NCBI GenBank assembly: GCA_031256755.1
Contig: JAIRPZ010000296.1
Coordinates: forward strand, 1 to 14,809
Source of the DNA: Planctomycetaceae bacterium
GTDB lineage: Bacteria; Planctomycetota; Planctomycetia; Pirellulales; Thermoguttaceae
Direction: 5' to 3'
Length of the DNA stretch: 14,809 nt
Shown here: positions 5,198 through 12,196 of the stretch, piece by piece
How positions within the stretch are numbered: the stretch's first letter is position 1
How the letters are laid out: each line of letters starts with the position of its first letter
Translations under genes and position numbers: made by a program
The notes under the pieces: model-generated
Told to the model about the DNA's origin: nothing
What the model saw: the letters and a program-made list of their open reading frames with translations, nothing else
The model's database searches: none

Positions 5198-5632
5198 ATG
5201 CAAAAACGCAATGCGGATAAATTACAAAACGCGATGAAATCGCTGGAAGATGCTCTTTCCTACTCCCGATCCGGCGAGTTTCAGGGACTCGGCATCGAGT
5301 TTAAGAGCGTGCTGATTTCAGCCGTTGTCCAAAACTTCGGACTGACATTTGCCGTGTGCCGGCAAATGATTGAACGTCAGTTGGCGGATCGCCTCGGCGG
5401 AAATACTGCCGGCGGTCTGTCGACCGATTCGCTTTTCCGTACCGCTGCCAAAGAAGGACTGATTTCAAACCTGAATCACTGGCTGGAATACATGGATTGC
5501 GAGCATCTGACACCTTCCGGCAGCATTGCCCTGCGTACATTTGAAAAGGCAGCGGCATTTTTGGAAGATGCCGGCGAACTGCTCCGCACCTGCAACCGGC
5601 GGGAACAGCATGAACGCCGCCGCGCCGCCTAG
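5198..5632 (+). CDS. HI0074-like protein (nucleotidyltransferase substrate-binding family)
   Basis: This 144-aa all-helical protein follows the HI0074 family pattern. The N-terminal helix has LEDAL (16-20). A helix (about 36-62) aligns with the usual RDALIQRFEFTFEL region (here SVLISAVVQNFGLTFAVCRQ). Then come TAAKEGLI (82-89), matching the family REAFKLGLI, and WLEYMDCEHLT (95-105), matching WLDMLEDRNLT. Family members bind a small MNT-type nucleotidyltransferase and act with it much like a HEPN/MNT pair. No nucleotidyltransferase lies nearby. The usual SHTY stretch after NLT is replaced by PSGSI. An AGGAAGG ribosome binding site lies upstream. The alternative is a HEPN-like helical protein with another partner. 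Confidence 0.7.
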   Translation: MQKRNADKLQNAMKSLEDALSYSRSGEFQGLGIEFKSVLISAVVQNFGLTFAVCRQMIERQLADRLGGNTAGGLSTDSLFRTAAKEGLISNLNHWLEYMDCEHLTPSGSIALRTFEKAAAFLEDAGELLRTCNRREQHERRRAA

Positions 5633-5647
5633 CATGGTTTTTCAAGA

Positions 5648-5666
5648 AAGAGAATCTATTTCTCTT
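5648..5666. terminator. Weak hairpin between convergent genes
   Basis: AAGAGAA-type arms (AAAGAGAA region 5648-5654 and TTCTCTT 5660-5666) form a 7-bp AT-rich stem with a 5-base loop in the short gap between the rightward HI0074-like gene and the leftward lipoprotein gene. It overlaps the latter's stop. No U-tract follows on either strand, so the terminator role is tentative. Confidence 0.3.
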
Positions 5667-6003
5667 CAACATATAATTTGGAGGGCTGCACAGTGAAATC
5701 GTAACCGTTTTCGTTAGGAACGGTGCAAGTCAGCGGTATCGTTTTTCGGGCGGAAAAATGCGCCGGCGGCAAGCATTTTATCACCGCTTGCCGGAACACC
5801 CTTTTTGCCCTTAATGTCAGCGAATAAATTCCGGCGGCATCTAACGCTCCTTCGGCCTGACAGAGACCGGTTGTGAAAATGACTTTGCCGCTCAATACGG
5901 GCGTGCTGTCAGGCAGCGTAATCTTACCCGATACCGGTATCTGACGGTTTCCGCAGCCGGAAAAGATGACGACAGCGGAAAATATCAAGAAAGCGTTCCG
6001 CAT
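5656..6003 (-). CDS. Small lipoprotein with a carboxypeptidase-regulatory-like fold
   Basis: This 115-aa protein starts MRNAFLIFSAVVIFSGCGNR, a signal peptide with lipobox IFSGC (Cys17). The mature part begins PVSGKITLPDSTPVLSGKVIF, the pattern (xVSGxVxxxGxPLxxGxVxF) of the short carboxypeptidase-regulatory-like/transthyretin-type beta-sandwich lipoproteins abundant in planctomycetes. Extra Cys residues at 48, 77 and 93 might form a disulfide. The role is probably extracytoplasmic binding or structure, and no partner is known. A TTG directly before the ATG at 6003 could also serve as start. No Shine-Dalgarno site is seen. Related planctomycetal genes often sit beside DUF1559 pilin-like genes, but none is here. 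Confidence 0.65.
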   Translation of the reverse strand: MRNAFLIFSAVVIFSGCGNRQIPVSGKITLPDSTPVLSGKVIFTTGLCQAEGALDAAGIYSLTLRAKRVFRQAVIKCLPPAHFSARKTIPLTCTVPNENGYDFTVQPSKLYVEEK

Positions 6004-6212
6004 CAATGGGAATGTACTGTTGGGCAGAGTGTCTTGCTGTCATTTTATTCTCTTTCACGGGATTTGTACGGGATTCGTCAAATTCCGCCGCAGGCAAAGC
6101 CTAACCGGACAGATTATTTTTGCCGCCAATACGGATTGCCACGAATGAACAAGAAAAACGGAAAAGGAAAGCGGAAATAAAGACAGCGTGCGCAGCAATC
6201 CGTAAAATCATT

Positions 6213-6230
6213 CCGCCTGCATACCGGCGG
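6213..6230 (-). terminator. Hairpin just after the HEAT lipoprotein gene
   Basis: CCGCC (6213-6217) and GGCGG (6226-6230) form a 5-bp GC stem with an 8-base loop. It begins one base past the TAA stop of the leftward HEAT gene, and on that strand it is followed by a loose T-rich run (ATGATTTTA). This is consistent with an intrinsic terminator of modest strength. Confidence 0.45.
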
Positions 6231-6231
6231 C

Positions 6232-7005
6232 TTACTTAAACATCGGCAGCGAAACGGCAGGCAGTTTTTCCGAAAACGTCCGTTCTTTCGGAACATCCGG
6301 GATTTCCCCCTTATGGTATTTCATGTACTGCGTCCATTTATTGATGTCTCTGCCGTAATCCATTCCCGTAATTTTCTGCAACGCCGTCATCGATGCATAC
6401 CGGATCGCCGGTGTTTTGTCCTGAAGGAGATTGCCTAATTCTTCAACGGCATTTCTGCGGGGCTGATCATCCATCCCTTTATCAAAAACAAGGACATTCT
6501 TGCGGAGTTCCGGCAGAGTACCAAGCAGACGTACCGCTGTGAGACGGACATCTTTGTCGGAATCGTTTTTCATCCGGTCAATGCAAATGGAAAGTGTCTG
6601 TCCCCCCTCACTGCGGCTCATGGCTTCCAGAGCAGAAATACGGATGAACGGATCCGCATCTTTCAGCATGGACTCCAGATTGGAAAACCGGCTTGGATGC
6701 GGGATTTTTGCCAACGCTTCCACGGCTTCCCGCCGCATATTCGGATCAGGCGACGTTTCGTATTCGTACATCAATTGAGCCGCAAGAATTTCCTGTTCTC
6801 CGGCAGACGCTTTCGCCCCTTTTTCTCCTTTTTCGCGGATCAGTTTTTTCCGGTGCTGCGGCGGATCAAGACCGGGAATTTTGTCGCTCTTCGCTTCAAA
6901 GAGCGGCATTTTCGCCAGCATTTCGTTTTCTACGGCGCAGCCGGACAGCAGCAAAACCGCCGCTCCGCCGAACAACAGCAAAAATAATTCCGCAAACCGC
7001 CTCAT
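6232..7005 (-). CDS. HEAT-repeat lipoprotein
   Basis: This 257-aa protein starts at the ATG at 7005, with AGGA seven bases upstream. A longer open frame to 7290 overlaps the divergent gene and is not used. The signal peptide ends in the lipobox LLSGC (Cys23), so the protein should be membrane-anchored. A charged linker (50-70) precedes three or four HEAT/PBS-type helical repeats: REAVEALAKIPH (92-103), DPFIRISALEAMSRSE (118-133), DKDVRLTAVRLLGTLP (150-165) and TPAIRYASMTALQKITG (198-214). The motif ITGMDYGRDINKW (212-224) resembles the TG-x-x-F/Y-G-x-D segment typical of planctomycetal HEAT proteins. It is likely a periplasm-facing protein-interaction scaffold with unknown partner. It is divergent from the DUF1570 gene. 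Confidence 0.82.
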   Translation of the reverse strand: MRRFAELFLLLFGGAAVLLLSGCAVENEMLAKMPLFEAKSDKIPGLDPPQHRKKLIREKGEKGAKASAGEQEILAAQLMYEYETSPDPNMRREAVEALAKIPHPSRFSNLESMLKDADPFIRISALEAMSRSEGGQTLSICIDRMKNDSDKDVRLTAVRLLGTLPELRKNVLVFDKGMDDQPRRNAVEELGNLLQDKTPAIRYASMTALQKITGMDYGRDINKWTQYMKYHKGEIPDVPKERTFSEKLPAVSLPMFK

Positions 7006-7022
7006 TCGTATATCCTGTGTGA

Positions 7023-7051
7023 TTGACAATAAACATTCAGCATCGCATAAT
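7023..7051 (+). promoter_or_regulatory. Strong sigma70-like promoter of the DUF1570 gene
   Basis: A perfect -35 TTGACA (7023-7028), a 17-base spacer and CATAAT (7046-7051) predict a start near 7058. The overlapping bases 7052-7047 read TATTAT on the minus strand, suitably placed (about 40 bases) for the divergent HEAT lipoprotein gene, although that direction has no good -35. Confidence 0.65.
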
Positions 7052-7137
7052 AATCCGCTGTCCGCGGCGGTATCGGTAATCCCATGCGATCTCTGCACCG
7101 GACGGCGACAATAACGATTTTTTCCGACCCGATCAAG

Positions 7138-8325
7138 ATGGATTTTTCCCTTTTTTCTCCTCGTTTTTTTCCCCGCCTGTTCCTTCTGTTTGTGTCCGGC
7201 ATGCTTCTCTTCGGAACAGCGGCGGTTCCGGCAACGGAAACCGTGCGTTTCCGGTATCTCGGTCAGGAACGGAGTGAAGAAGGACGGCAAATCTTTCAGG
7301 CATCCGGCGGGACAGCGTTTGAATCACGCAGCGGACAGATGTTTATCATCGCTCCCGAAGAGATGATTTCCCGCAATAAAAATGACGCACCGTTTACTCC
7401 TTTTACCAAAGAGGAAATGTCCGCTTCTCTCTTACAGGAATTTCCGCCGGAAAAGGGTTTTCATCTTCTCGAAAATGAACCGTTCATTATTGTTTATACG
7501 ACATCAAAAGCGTTTGCCCATTGGTACAGCCGCCTGCTGAAAAAATTGTACAGCGGCTATATGCAGTATTGGAAAAACCGCGGGATCGAACTTCACGCAC
7601 CGGAATTTCCGCTGGTTGCCGTTGTTTTGTCCAATGAAAAACGGTTTCAGGAATATACCCGGCATGACGGCATTACTCTTTCGAAGGGGCAGTGTGCGTA
7701 TTATTATAAAATGACGAACCGGATTGCGATGTATGATATGACGGGTCATCAGACCTTTCAGGAAGGAAATCAAAAACGGGGAAGTTCTGCGGACATTTCG
7801 GCTTTTTTGAAACAGCCGAATGCGTATCTGAACATTATGTCGGTGATTCACGAAGCCGTTCATCAGGTCGGATTTAATACAGGCATGCATTCCCGATTTG
7901 CCCCGACTCCGGTTTGGTTCAGTGAAGGGTTGGCGGTTTTTCATGAAGTGCCGGACGTAAAGAACAAGGATGTCGGCTGGACGCTCGGACCGCGTGTGAA
8001 TGAAAATCGTCTTGAACAGTTGCGGGCATTTTGGCAGCGGCAGCCGGAACAGCCGATTCAAAAGATGATTGTTGTCAGCGGCGATCCGTTGTTTTCACGT
8101 CCTCAATCTGCTCTTGACAATTATGCCCTTGCGTGGGGGTTGGTTTATTATCTGACGAAACAGCGTCCGAAGGCGTGGGCGGAATACATTGAAATTCTCC
8201 GTGCAAAAAATCCGCTTTCCGAAGATACGGACGAAACCCGTCTCAAGGATTTTGAATCCTGTTTCGGCAAGGACTGGGACCGCCTGTACCGGGAATTTAA
8301 CAATTATATGAAACGGCAGAAATGA
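7138..8325 (+). CDS. DUF1570 family exported putative zinc metallopeptidase
   Basis: This 395-aa protein begins MDFSLFSPRFFPRLFLLFVS, a signal peptide running to about TAAVPA. The core carries the DUF1570 gluzincin-like signature: HEAVHQVGFNTGM (238-250, an HExxH zinc motif) followed by VWFSEGLAVFHE (259-270), whose Glu263 would be the third zinc ligand. A later helix ALAWGLVYYLTKQ (330-342) is also typical. The family is common in Planctomycetota, and the substrate is unknown. It probably cleaves proteins or peptidoglycan-like substrates outside the cytoplasm, but activity is inferred from the motif. An in-frame ATG at 7084 would add 18 residues before the signal and is less likely. Neither start has a Shine-Dalgarno site. 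A strong promoter lies at 7023-7051. Confidence 0.82.
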   Translation: MDFSLFSPRFFPRLFLLFVSGMLLFGTAAVPATETVRFRYLGQERSEEGRQIFQASGGTAFESRSGQMFIIAPEEMISRNKNDAPFTPFTKEEMSASLLQEFPPEKGFHLLENEPFIIVYTTSKAFAHWYSRLLKKLYSGYMQYWKNRGIELHAPEFPLVAVVLSNEKRFQEYTRHDGITLSKGQCAYYYKMTNRIAMYDMTGHQTFQEGNQKRGSSADISAFLKQPNAYLNIMSVIHEAVHQVGFNTGMHSRFAPTPVWFSEGLAVFHEVPDVKNKDVGWTLGPRVNENRLEQLRAFWQRQPEQPIQKMIVVSGDPLFSRPQSALDNYALAWGLVYYLTKQRPKAWAEYIEILRAKNPLSEDTDETRLKDFESCFGKDWDRLYREFNNYMKRQK

Positions 8326-8333
8326 AACGGCAG
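8308..8333 (+). repeat. Two tandem copies of ATGAAACGGCAG across a stop codon
   Basis: ATGAAACGGCAG occurs at 8308-8319 and 8322-8333, with period 14. The first copy encodes MKRQ, and the second contains the TGA stop (8323-8325). The array ends in CGAT, as does the 13-base array at 1925-1963, and the units differ by only a base insertion and one or two substitutions. Confidence 0.85.
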
Positions 8334-8339
8334 CGATAC

Positions 8340-8368
8340 TTGATTACGGTTTCCTCCGAAGGTATAAT
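8340..8368 (+). promoter_or_regulatory. Sigma70-like promoter of the cytochrome/lnt operon
   Basis: TTGATT (8340-8345), a 17-base spacer and a perfect TATAAT (8363-8368) predict a start near 8375, about 36 bases before the ATG at 8411. It is one of the best promoter matches in the window. Confidence 0.65.
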
Positions 8369-8410
8369 GACTCCCTGCAACAACTACGTTTTACGTTTCA
8401 GGAGAATAAA

Positions 8411-10369
8411 ATGTGCCGAATACTTGTCATCACTTTTGTTTTTATGACCGCTGCGTCCGGTGTCAGCCGTCCGCTATTTGCCGAAAATAATGCCGGAAAA
8501 TATAAAGCCCCCGCGGATTTGACCGCATCCAAAGACGGTAAAACCGTTTATATCGCCAATACCGATGCCGGCGAAATCGCCTGTCTGAATACCGAAAACG
8601 ACAGCATCACGGCTATCCGCCTTCCGATTTCCCCAAACGGCATCCGGTTAAGTGCCGACGAGAAAACATTGTACGTCACCGGCGGCGGAGCCGACGGAAA
8701 ACTTTCAGCACTTGATTTGACCCAAGGCAAAGTCGTGAAAACCGCTGCCGCCGGACATACGCCGATGGGTATGACCCTTTCAGCCGACGGGAAAAAACTG
8801 TTCGTTTGCAACCGGTTCAATAATAATGTCGGGGAATACGATTTACCGGATTTGAAATTGGTGAAAACCTACAAAGTGACACGGGAACCGCGTGCAGCCG
8901 TTGCAACAAAAGACGGTCAGTATCTTCTGGTTGCCAATTCGATTCCGCTCAATCCCGGCAATGATCCGGCAAATCCCGATGCCGCTATTTATGTCGCCGC
9001 CGAGGTTTCCGTCATCAACCTTGCTGACGGATCCGTCAAACCGATTAAACTTCCCAACGGCAGCGGCAGTTTACACGGAATGTGCATGTCGCCGGACGGA
9101 CGCTATGTTTACGTTACAGAAATTCTGGCAAGGTTTCCGCTGCCGACCACTGCCGTTGAACGCGGCTGGATGAACACTGCCGGAATTGCGATCATTGATA
9201 CCGCCAAACTCGACAGCACCGAAGACGCTTTTCTCAATGCCGTGCTGCTTGACGATGTGGACCAGGGAGCGGGCAATCCTTGGGGGATCGCCGTATCTCC
9301 TGACGGTAAAAGGATTTACGCCGCTATTGCCGGTACAGGCGAACTGGTGGCCATTGATGCTGAGTCCATGCATAAAAAATTAGAAATCATCAGAGAATCG
9401 CAGACAAAAGAAAAAACATCGGCCGGACAAATCATTTCGGTTGAAACTTCGAATGACTTTACGGTTCTTGTCGGATTGAAAAAACGTCTCCGTTTGGAAG
9501 GCAAAGGCGCAAGAGCCGTTGCCGTTGCCGGCAATCATATTTATACCGGAATGTATTACAGCGATACAATCGTGAAAACGGAAGCGGATACGTCGAAACC
9601 GGTAGAAAACATTTTCGGCAAGCGGACGGAAATTGCGCTCGGTCCGAAACCGGTATGGACACCGGAGCGGCGCGGAGAAATCTGGTGGAACGATGCTTCG
9701 CTCTGTTTTCAGCAATGGCAAAGTTGTGCCAGTTGTCATCCTGACGCACGAATGGACGGTTATAACTGGGACCTGCTCAACGACGGACTCGGCAATCCGA
9801 AAAATGCGAAAAGTTTAATTCTCAGTATGCAGACAACGCCGTCTATGTGGGAGTCCGTACGTGACAATCCCGAATTGGATAAACGTTTGAAACGGAAGGA
9901 ATGGCATACCGACTCGATGGGACTGCAATGTATCCGCACCGGTTTTCAGTTTATTCTGTTTGCCATGCCGGACGAAGAAAAATGCAAAGACATTGATGCG
10001 TACCTTCGGGCGGAAAAACCGGTGCCGAGTCCGTTTCTTGTCAACGGCAAGTTAAGCGAAAAGGCGGAACGGGGCAAAAAGATTTTTGAAGACCCGAAAA
10101 TCGGCTGCGCCAAATGTCATCCGGCACCGCTTTTTACCGACCGCAAGATGCATGATGTCAATACGAAATGCTACTATGACCGTACCAGCGAATTTGATAC
10201 GCCGACATTGGTGGAAGTGTGGCGGACGGCACCGTATCTGCACGACGGACGTTACACCACGCTGAAAGAATTGTTCAAGCCGGGCATGCACGGCGACGTG
10301 GAAGGAGCCGTCGGCGACTTAACGGATCAGCAGATTGACGATCTTGTCGAGTATATCCGGTCGTTGTAA
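8411..10369 (+). CDS. Beta-propeller/di-haem cytochrome c peroxidase-like protein
   Basis: This 652-aa exported protein has a signal peptide to about residue 24 (SRPLFA) and AGGAG six bases before the ATG. Residues about 30-400 form a YVTN/NHL-like beta-propeller with repeated blades such as DGKTVYIAN (42-50), DEKTLYVTGG (83-92), DGKKLFVCN (126-134), DGRYVYVTE (229-237) and DGKRIYAAI (298-306). The C-terminal third is a MauG/bacterial cytochrome c peroxidase-type module. It has haem motif CASCH (439-443), a second CAKCH (566-570), and TPTLVEVWRTAPYLHDGRY (597-615), the usual signature of the family. Such proteins transfer electrons to peroxide or oxidise a partner in the periplasm. The propeller may bind that partner. 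Haem attachment requires a cytochrome c maturation system elsewhere in the genome. It is likely co-transcribed with lnt 32 bases downstream. Confidence 0.88.
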   Translation: MCRILVITFVFMTAASGVSRPLFAENNAGKYKAPADLTASKDGKTVYIANTDAGEIACLNTENDSITAIRLPISPNGIRLSADEKTLYVTGGGADGKLSALDLTQGKVVKTAAAGHTPMGMTLSADGKKLFVCNRFNNNVGEYDLPDLKLVKTYKVTREPRAAVATKDGQYLLVANSIPLNPGNDPANPDAAIYVAAEVSVINLADGSVKPIKLPNGSGSLHGMCMSPDGRYVYVTEILARFPLPTTAVERGWMNTAGIAIIDTAKLDSTEDAFLNAVLLDDVDQGAGNPWGIAVSPDGKRIYAAIAGTGELVAIDAESMHKKLEIIRESQTKEKTSAGQIISVETSNDFTVLVGLKKRLRLEGKGARAVAVAGNHIYTGMYYSDTIVKTEADTSKPVENIFGKRTEIALGPKPVWTPERRGEIWWNDASLCFQQWQSCASCHPDARMDGYNWDLLNDGLGNPKNAKSLILSMQTTPSMWESVRDNPELDKRLKRKEWHTDSMGLQCIRTGFQFILFAMPDEEKCKDIDAYLRAEKPVPSPFLVNGKLSEKAERGKKIFEDPKIGCAKCHPAPLFTDRKMHDVNTKCYYDRTSEFDTPTLVEVWRTAPYLHDGRYTTLKELFKPGMHGDVEGAVGDLTDQQIDDLVEYIRSL

Positions 10370-10401
10370 AACGTTGTCCGAAAGTTGCCGTAAAACCGCT
10401 T

Positions 10402-12105
10402 GTGACGATTTACCTGATCTTTCTCGGTTTGCTTTGTTACTATCTGGCATTGCCGCCGGCGGAGTTGGCACCGCTTGTGCTGATCACGCCGGTTTGCTGG
10501 GCGGCTGCCGTTCAACGTCCTGATCCGGTTCGGTACCGCCGGATTTTTTTCGCAGCGATGCTCTTTTGGATCGCTTCTATTTGGTGGATCGCCTGTCCGC
10601 ATCCGCTCATCATTGCCGGTTTGATATTGCTTGCTGCCGCACTTTCCTGTATTTTGCTGCTTTTTTTCATTTCCGCCCGAACTGCCGTCCACTGTTTCCG
10701 TGTACCGTTGATCATTGCTGTTCCGGTTTGCTGGATCGGTTGTGAATATATCCGCTGTCATCTTTTCGGCGGATTTTCTTTTTGTGCGCCGGAACACGCC
10801 TTTTACCGTTTTCCTTGCTTTCTTGTGCCGTGGGCAGCCGTCGGCGGAAGTATGCTGGTCGGCGGAATCATTATGCTTACCGGTTCATGTTTTGTTCGTT
10901 TTTTTTCCGCAAAACGCCGGTCGGAAAAACTGGCTGCCGCCGTTCTCATTCTTTTCTTCCCGCTCGTTTCTTATGACTGGTATCAGGATTCTTTTCGCAA
11001 AGATTCTTTGCATCGCACCGATGCCGAAATTGCCGCTCTGCAAGGCAGCAGTCAAATTTATTTAACTGATTCGCCGGAACAAGCCGAAAAAAACTTTCTG
11101 CAATTTGTTGAATTAACGTATCAATTAGTGAATGACCGGAAAAAAAACGGGCAGCCGATGCCGGCATTGATAGTGATTCCTGAAACGGTTTGCCCGATAC
11201 CGGTACTTTCTTTTGCGGAAGGCGTGCAGCCCGGCGATGCCGGTTTGACCGAAGAGCAAGCCCGTCAATGGGAAACCGAACTGCGGCGTTTTGTTGACTC
11301 TATCGGTCTACCGGTCATTTTCGGCGTTTCCACGTACATCATTGATCAGGAATTTGCGGCGGACTTGAAAAATGCCCTCCGAAACGGGGAAACCGGCGAA
11401 GATATTATGCCGCAGCGGAGGAATTCAGCACTGCTGATCACTCCCGGCGGCGGGCATACGCCGTCCCCTGTTTATCGTTACGATAAAAACGAATTAGTAA
11501 TGTTCGGCGAATACATGCCGTTTGCTGATCTTTTACCGAAGAATTTTTTTATCCGCACGCTTTGTCAGGAATCGGGACACGGCACAGAACCGCTGGCTGT
11601 TCCGATCCGCAGCGGGCAGGATGCACCGCTCCATGCGTCCATCAACATTTGTTTCGAAAGTTCGGTTTCGCATTTTATCCGCCGGCAAATATTAACGTTA
11701 CGAAAACGTGGAGACGATCCGCGTGTGCTGATTAATCTCTCGAATGACGGCTGGTTCCGGTTTTTGCCGCAGATCGAACAGCATTTGGCGACGCACGTCT
11801 TTCGGGCAGTCGAGAACCGGATGTGGTATGTAACATCAACGAACAGCGGTCTTTCGGCGATTATCAGTCCGTACGGCAAGATCATCAAGATCGGCAAACG
11901 CGGAGCGGCTGAAGCCGTTTGCGGCGTTGTCGGTGCCGATTTAACAAAACCGGCGGAAGTAACGGTTTATCAACGAATCGGCGATGGATATGCACTCCTT
12001 TGTGCTGTGCTGGTTCTTGTTTCAGTTTTAACAGTCCTTGCCGGACGGTCCTATTTTGGGGCGTTTCCGAAAGACTGCCCGTGCGGCAGCACCCGCCGTT
12101 CTTGA
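10402..12105 (+). CDS. lnt: Apolipoprotein N-acyltransferase
   Basis: This 567-aa integral membrane enzyme transfers an acyl chain from phospholipid to the N-terminal Cys of diacylated lipoproteins in the last step of lipoprotein maturation. The N-terminal half (about 1-190) is made of hydrophobic segments, then a nitrilase-like domain and one C-terminal membrane helix (531-549). The active-site residues match E. coli Lnt: Glu261 in VIPET, Lys362 in YDKNELVMFGEY, and Cys417 in INICFES. The supporting Glu370 and Glu419 keep the same offsets (K+8 and C+2) as in E. coli, and SNDGWF (447-452) is present. The Glu-to-Lys distance is about 33 residues longer than in E. coli, so there is an insertion in the nitrilase domain. 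The start is GTG with no clear Shine-Dalgarno site. It fits a neighbourhood rich in lipoprotein genes. Confidence 0.9.
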   Translation: MTIYLIFLGLLCYYLALPPAELAPLVLITPVCWAAAVQRPDPVRYRRIFFAAMLFWIASIWWIACPHPLIIAGLILLAAALSCILLLFFISARTAVHCFRVPLIIAVPVCWIGCEYIRCHLFGGFSFCAPEHAFYRFPCFLVPWAAVGGSMLVGGIIMLTGSCFVRFFSAKRRSEKLAAAVLILFFPLVSYDWYQDSFRKDSLHRTDAEIAALQGSSQIYLTDSPEQAEKNFLQFVELTYQLVNDRKKNGQPMPALIVIPETVCPIPVLSFAEGVQPGDAGLTEEQARQWETELRRFVDSIGLPVIFGVSTYIIDQEFAADLKNALRNGETGEDIMPQRRNSALLITPGGGHTPSPVYRYDKNELVMFGEYMPFADLLPKNFFIRTLCQESGHGTEPLAVPIRSGQDAPLHASINICFESSVSHFIRRQILTLRKRGDDPRVLINLSNDGWFRFLPQIEQHLATHVFRAVENRMWYVTSTNSGLSAIISPYGKIIKIGKRGAAEAVCGVVGADLTKPAEVTVYQRIGDGYALLCAVLVLVSVLTVLAGRSYFGAFPKDCPCGSTRRS

Positions 12106-12130
12106 TAGGTGTCCGGCGATCTGTTATCAT
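12102..12130 (+). promoter_or_regulatory. Sigma70-like promoter of the WD40-like gene
   Basis: TTGATA (12102-12107), a 17-base spacer and TATCAT (12125-12130) predict a start near 12137, about 60 bases before the ATG at 12197. The -35 hexamer contains the TGA stop of lnt (12103-12105). Confidence 0.55.
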
Positions 12131-12196
12131 ACCGCTGTGTTTATGCCGCCTTTGTGTGCAGGATGGTACGCAATCATTTAACGCCGGAGATAGTTT

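Noticed and set aside
5924..6043. Leftward 39-codon frame upstream of and overlapping the small lipoprotein gene
   Set aside because: It mostly overlaps the lipoprotein signal peptide in another frame, and the lipobox reading is far more convincing.
7006..7290. N-terminal extension of the HEAT protein to 7290
   Set aside because: The added 95 residues are basic and low-quality, and they would place the lipoprotein signal peptide in the middle of the protein.
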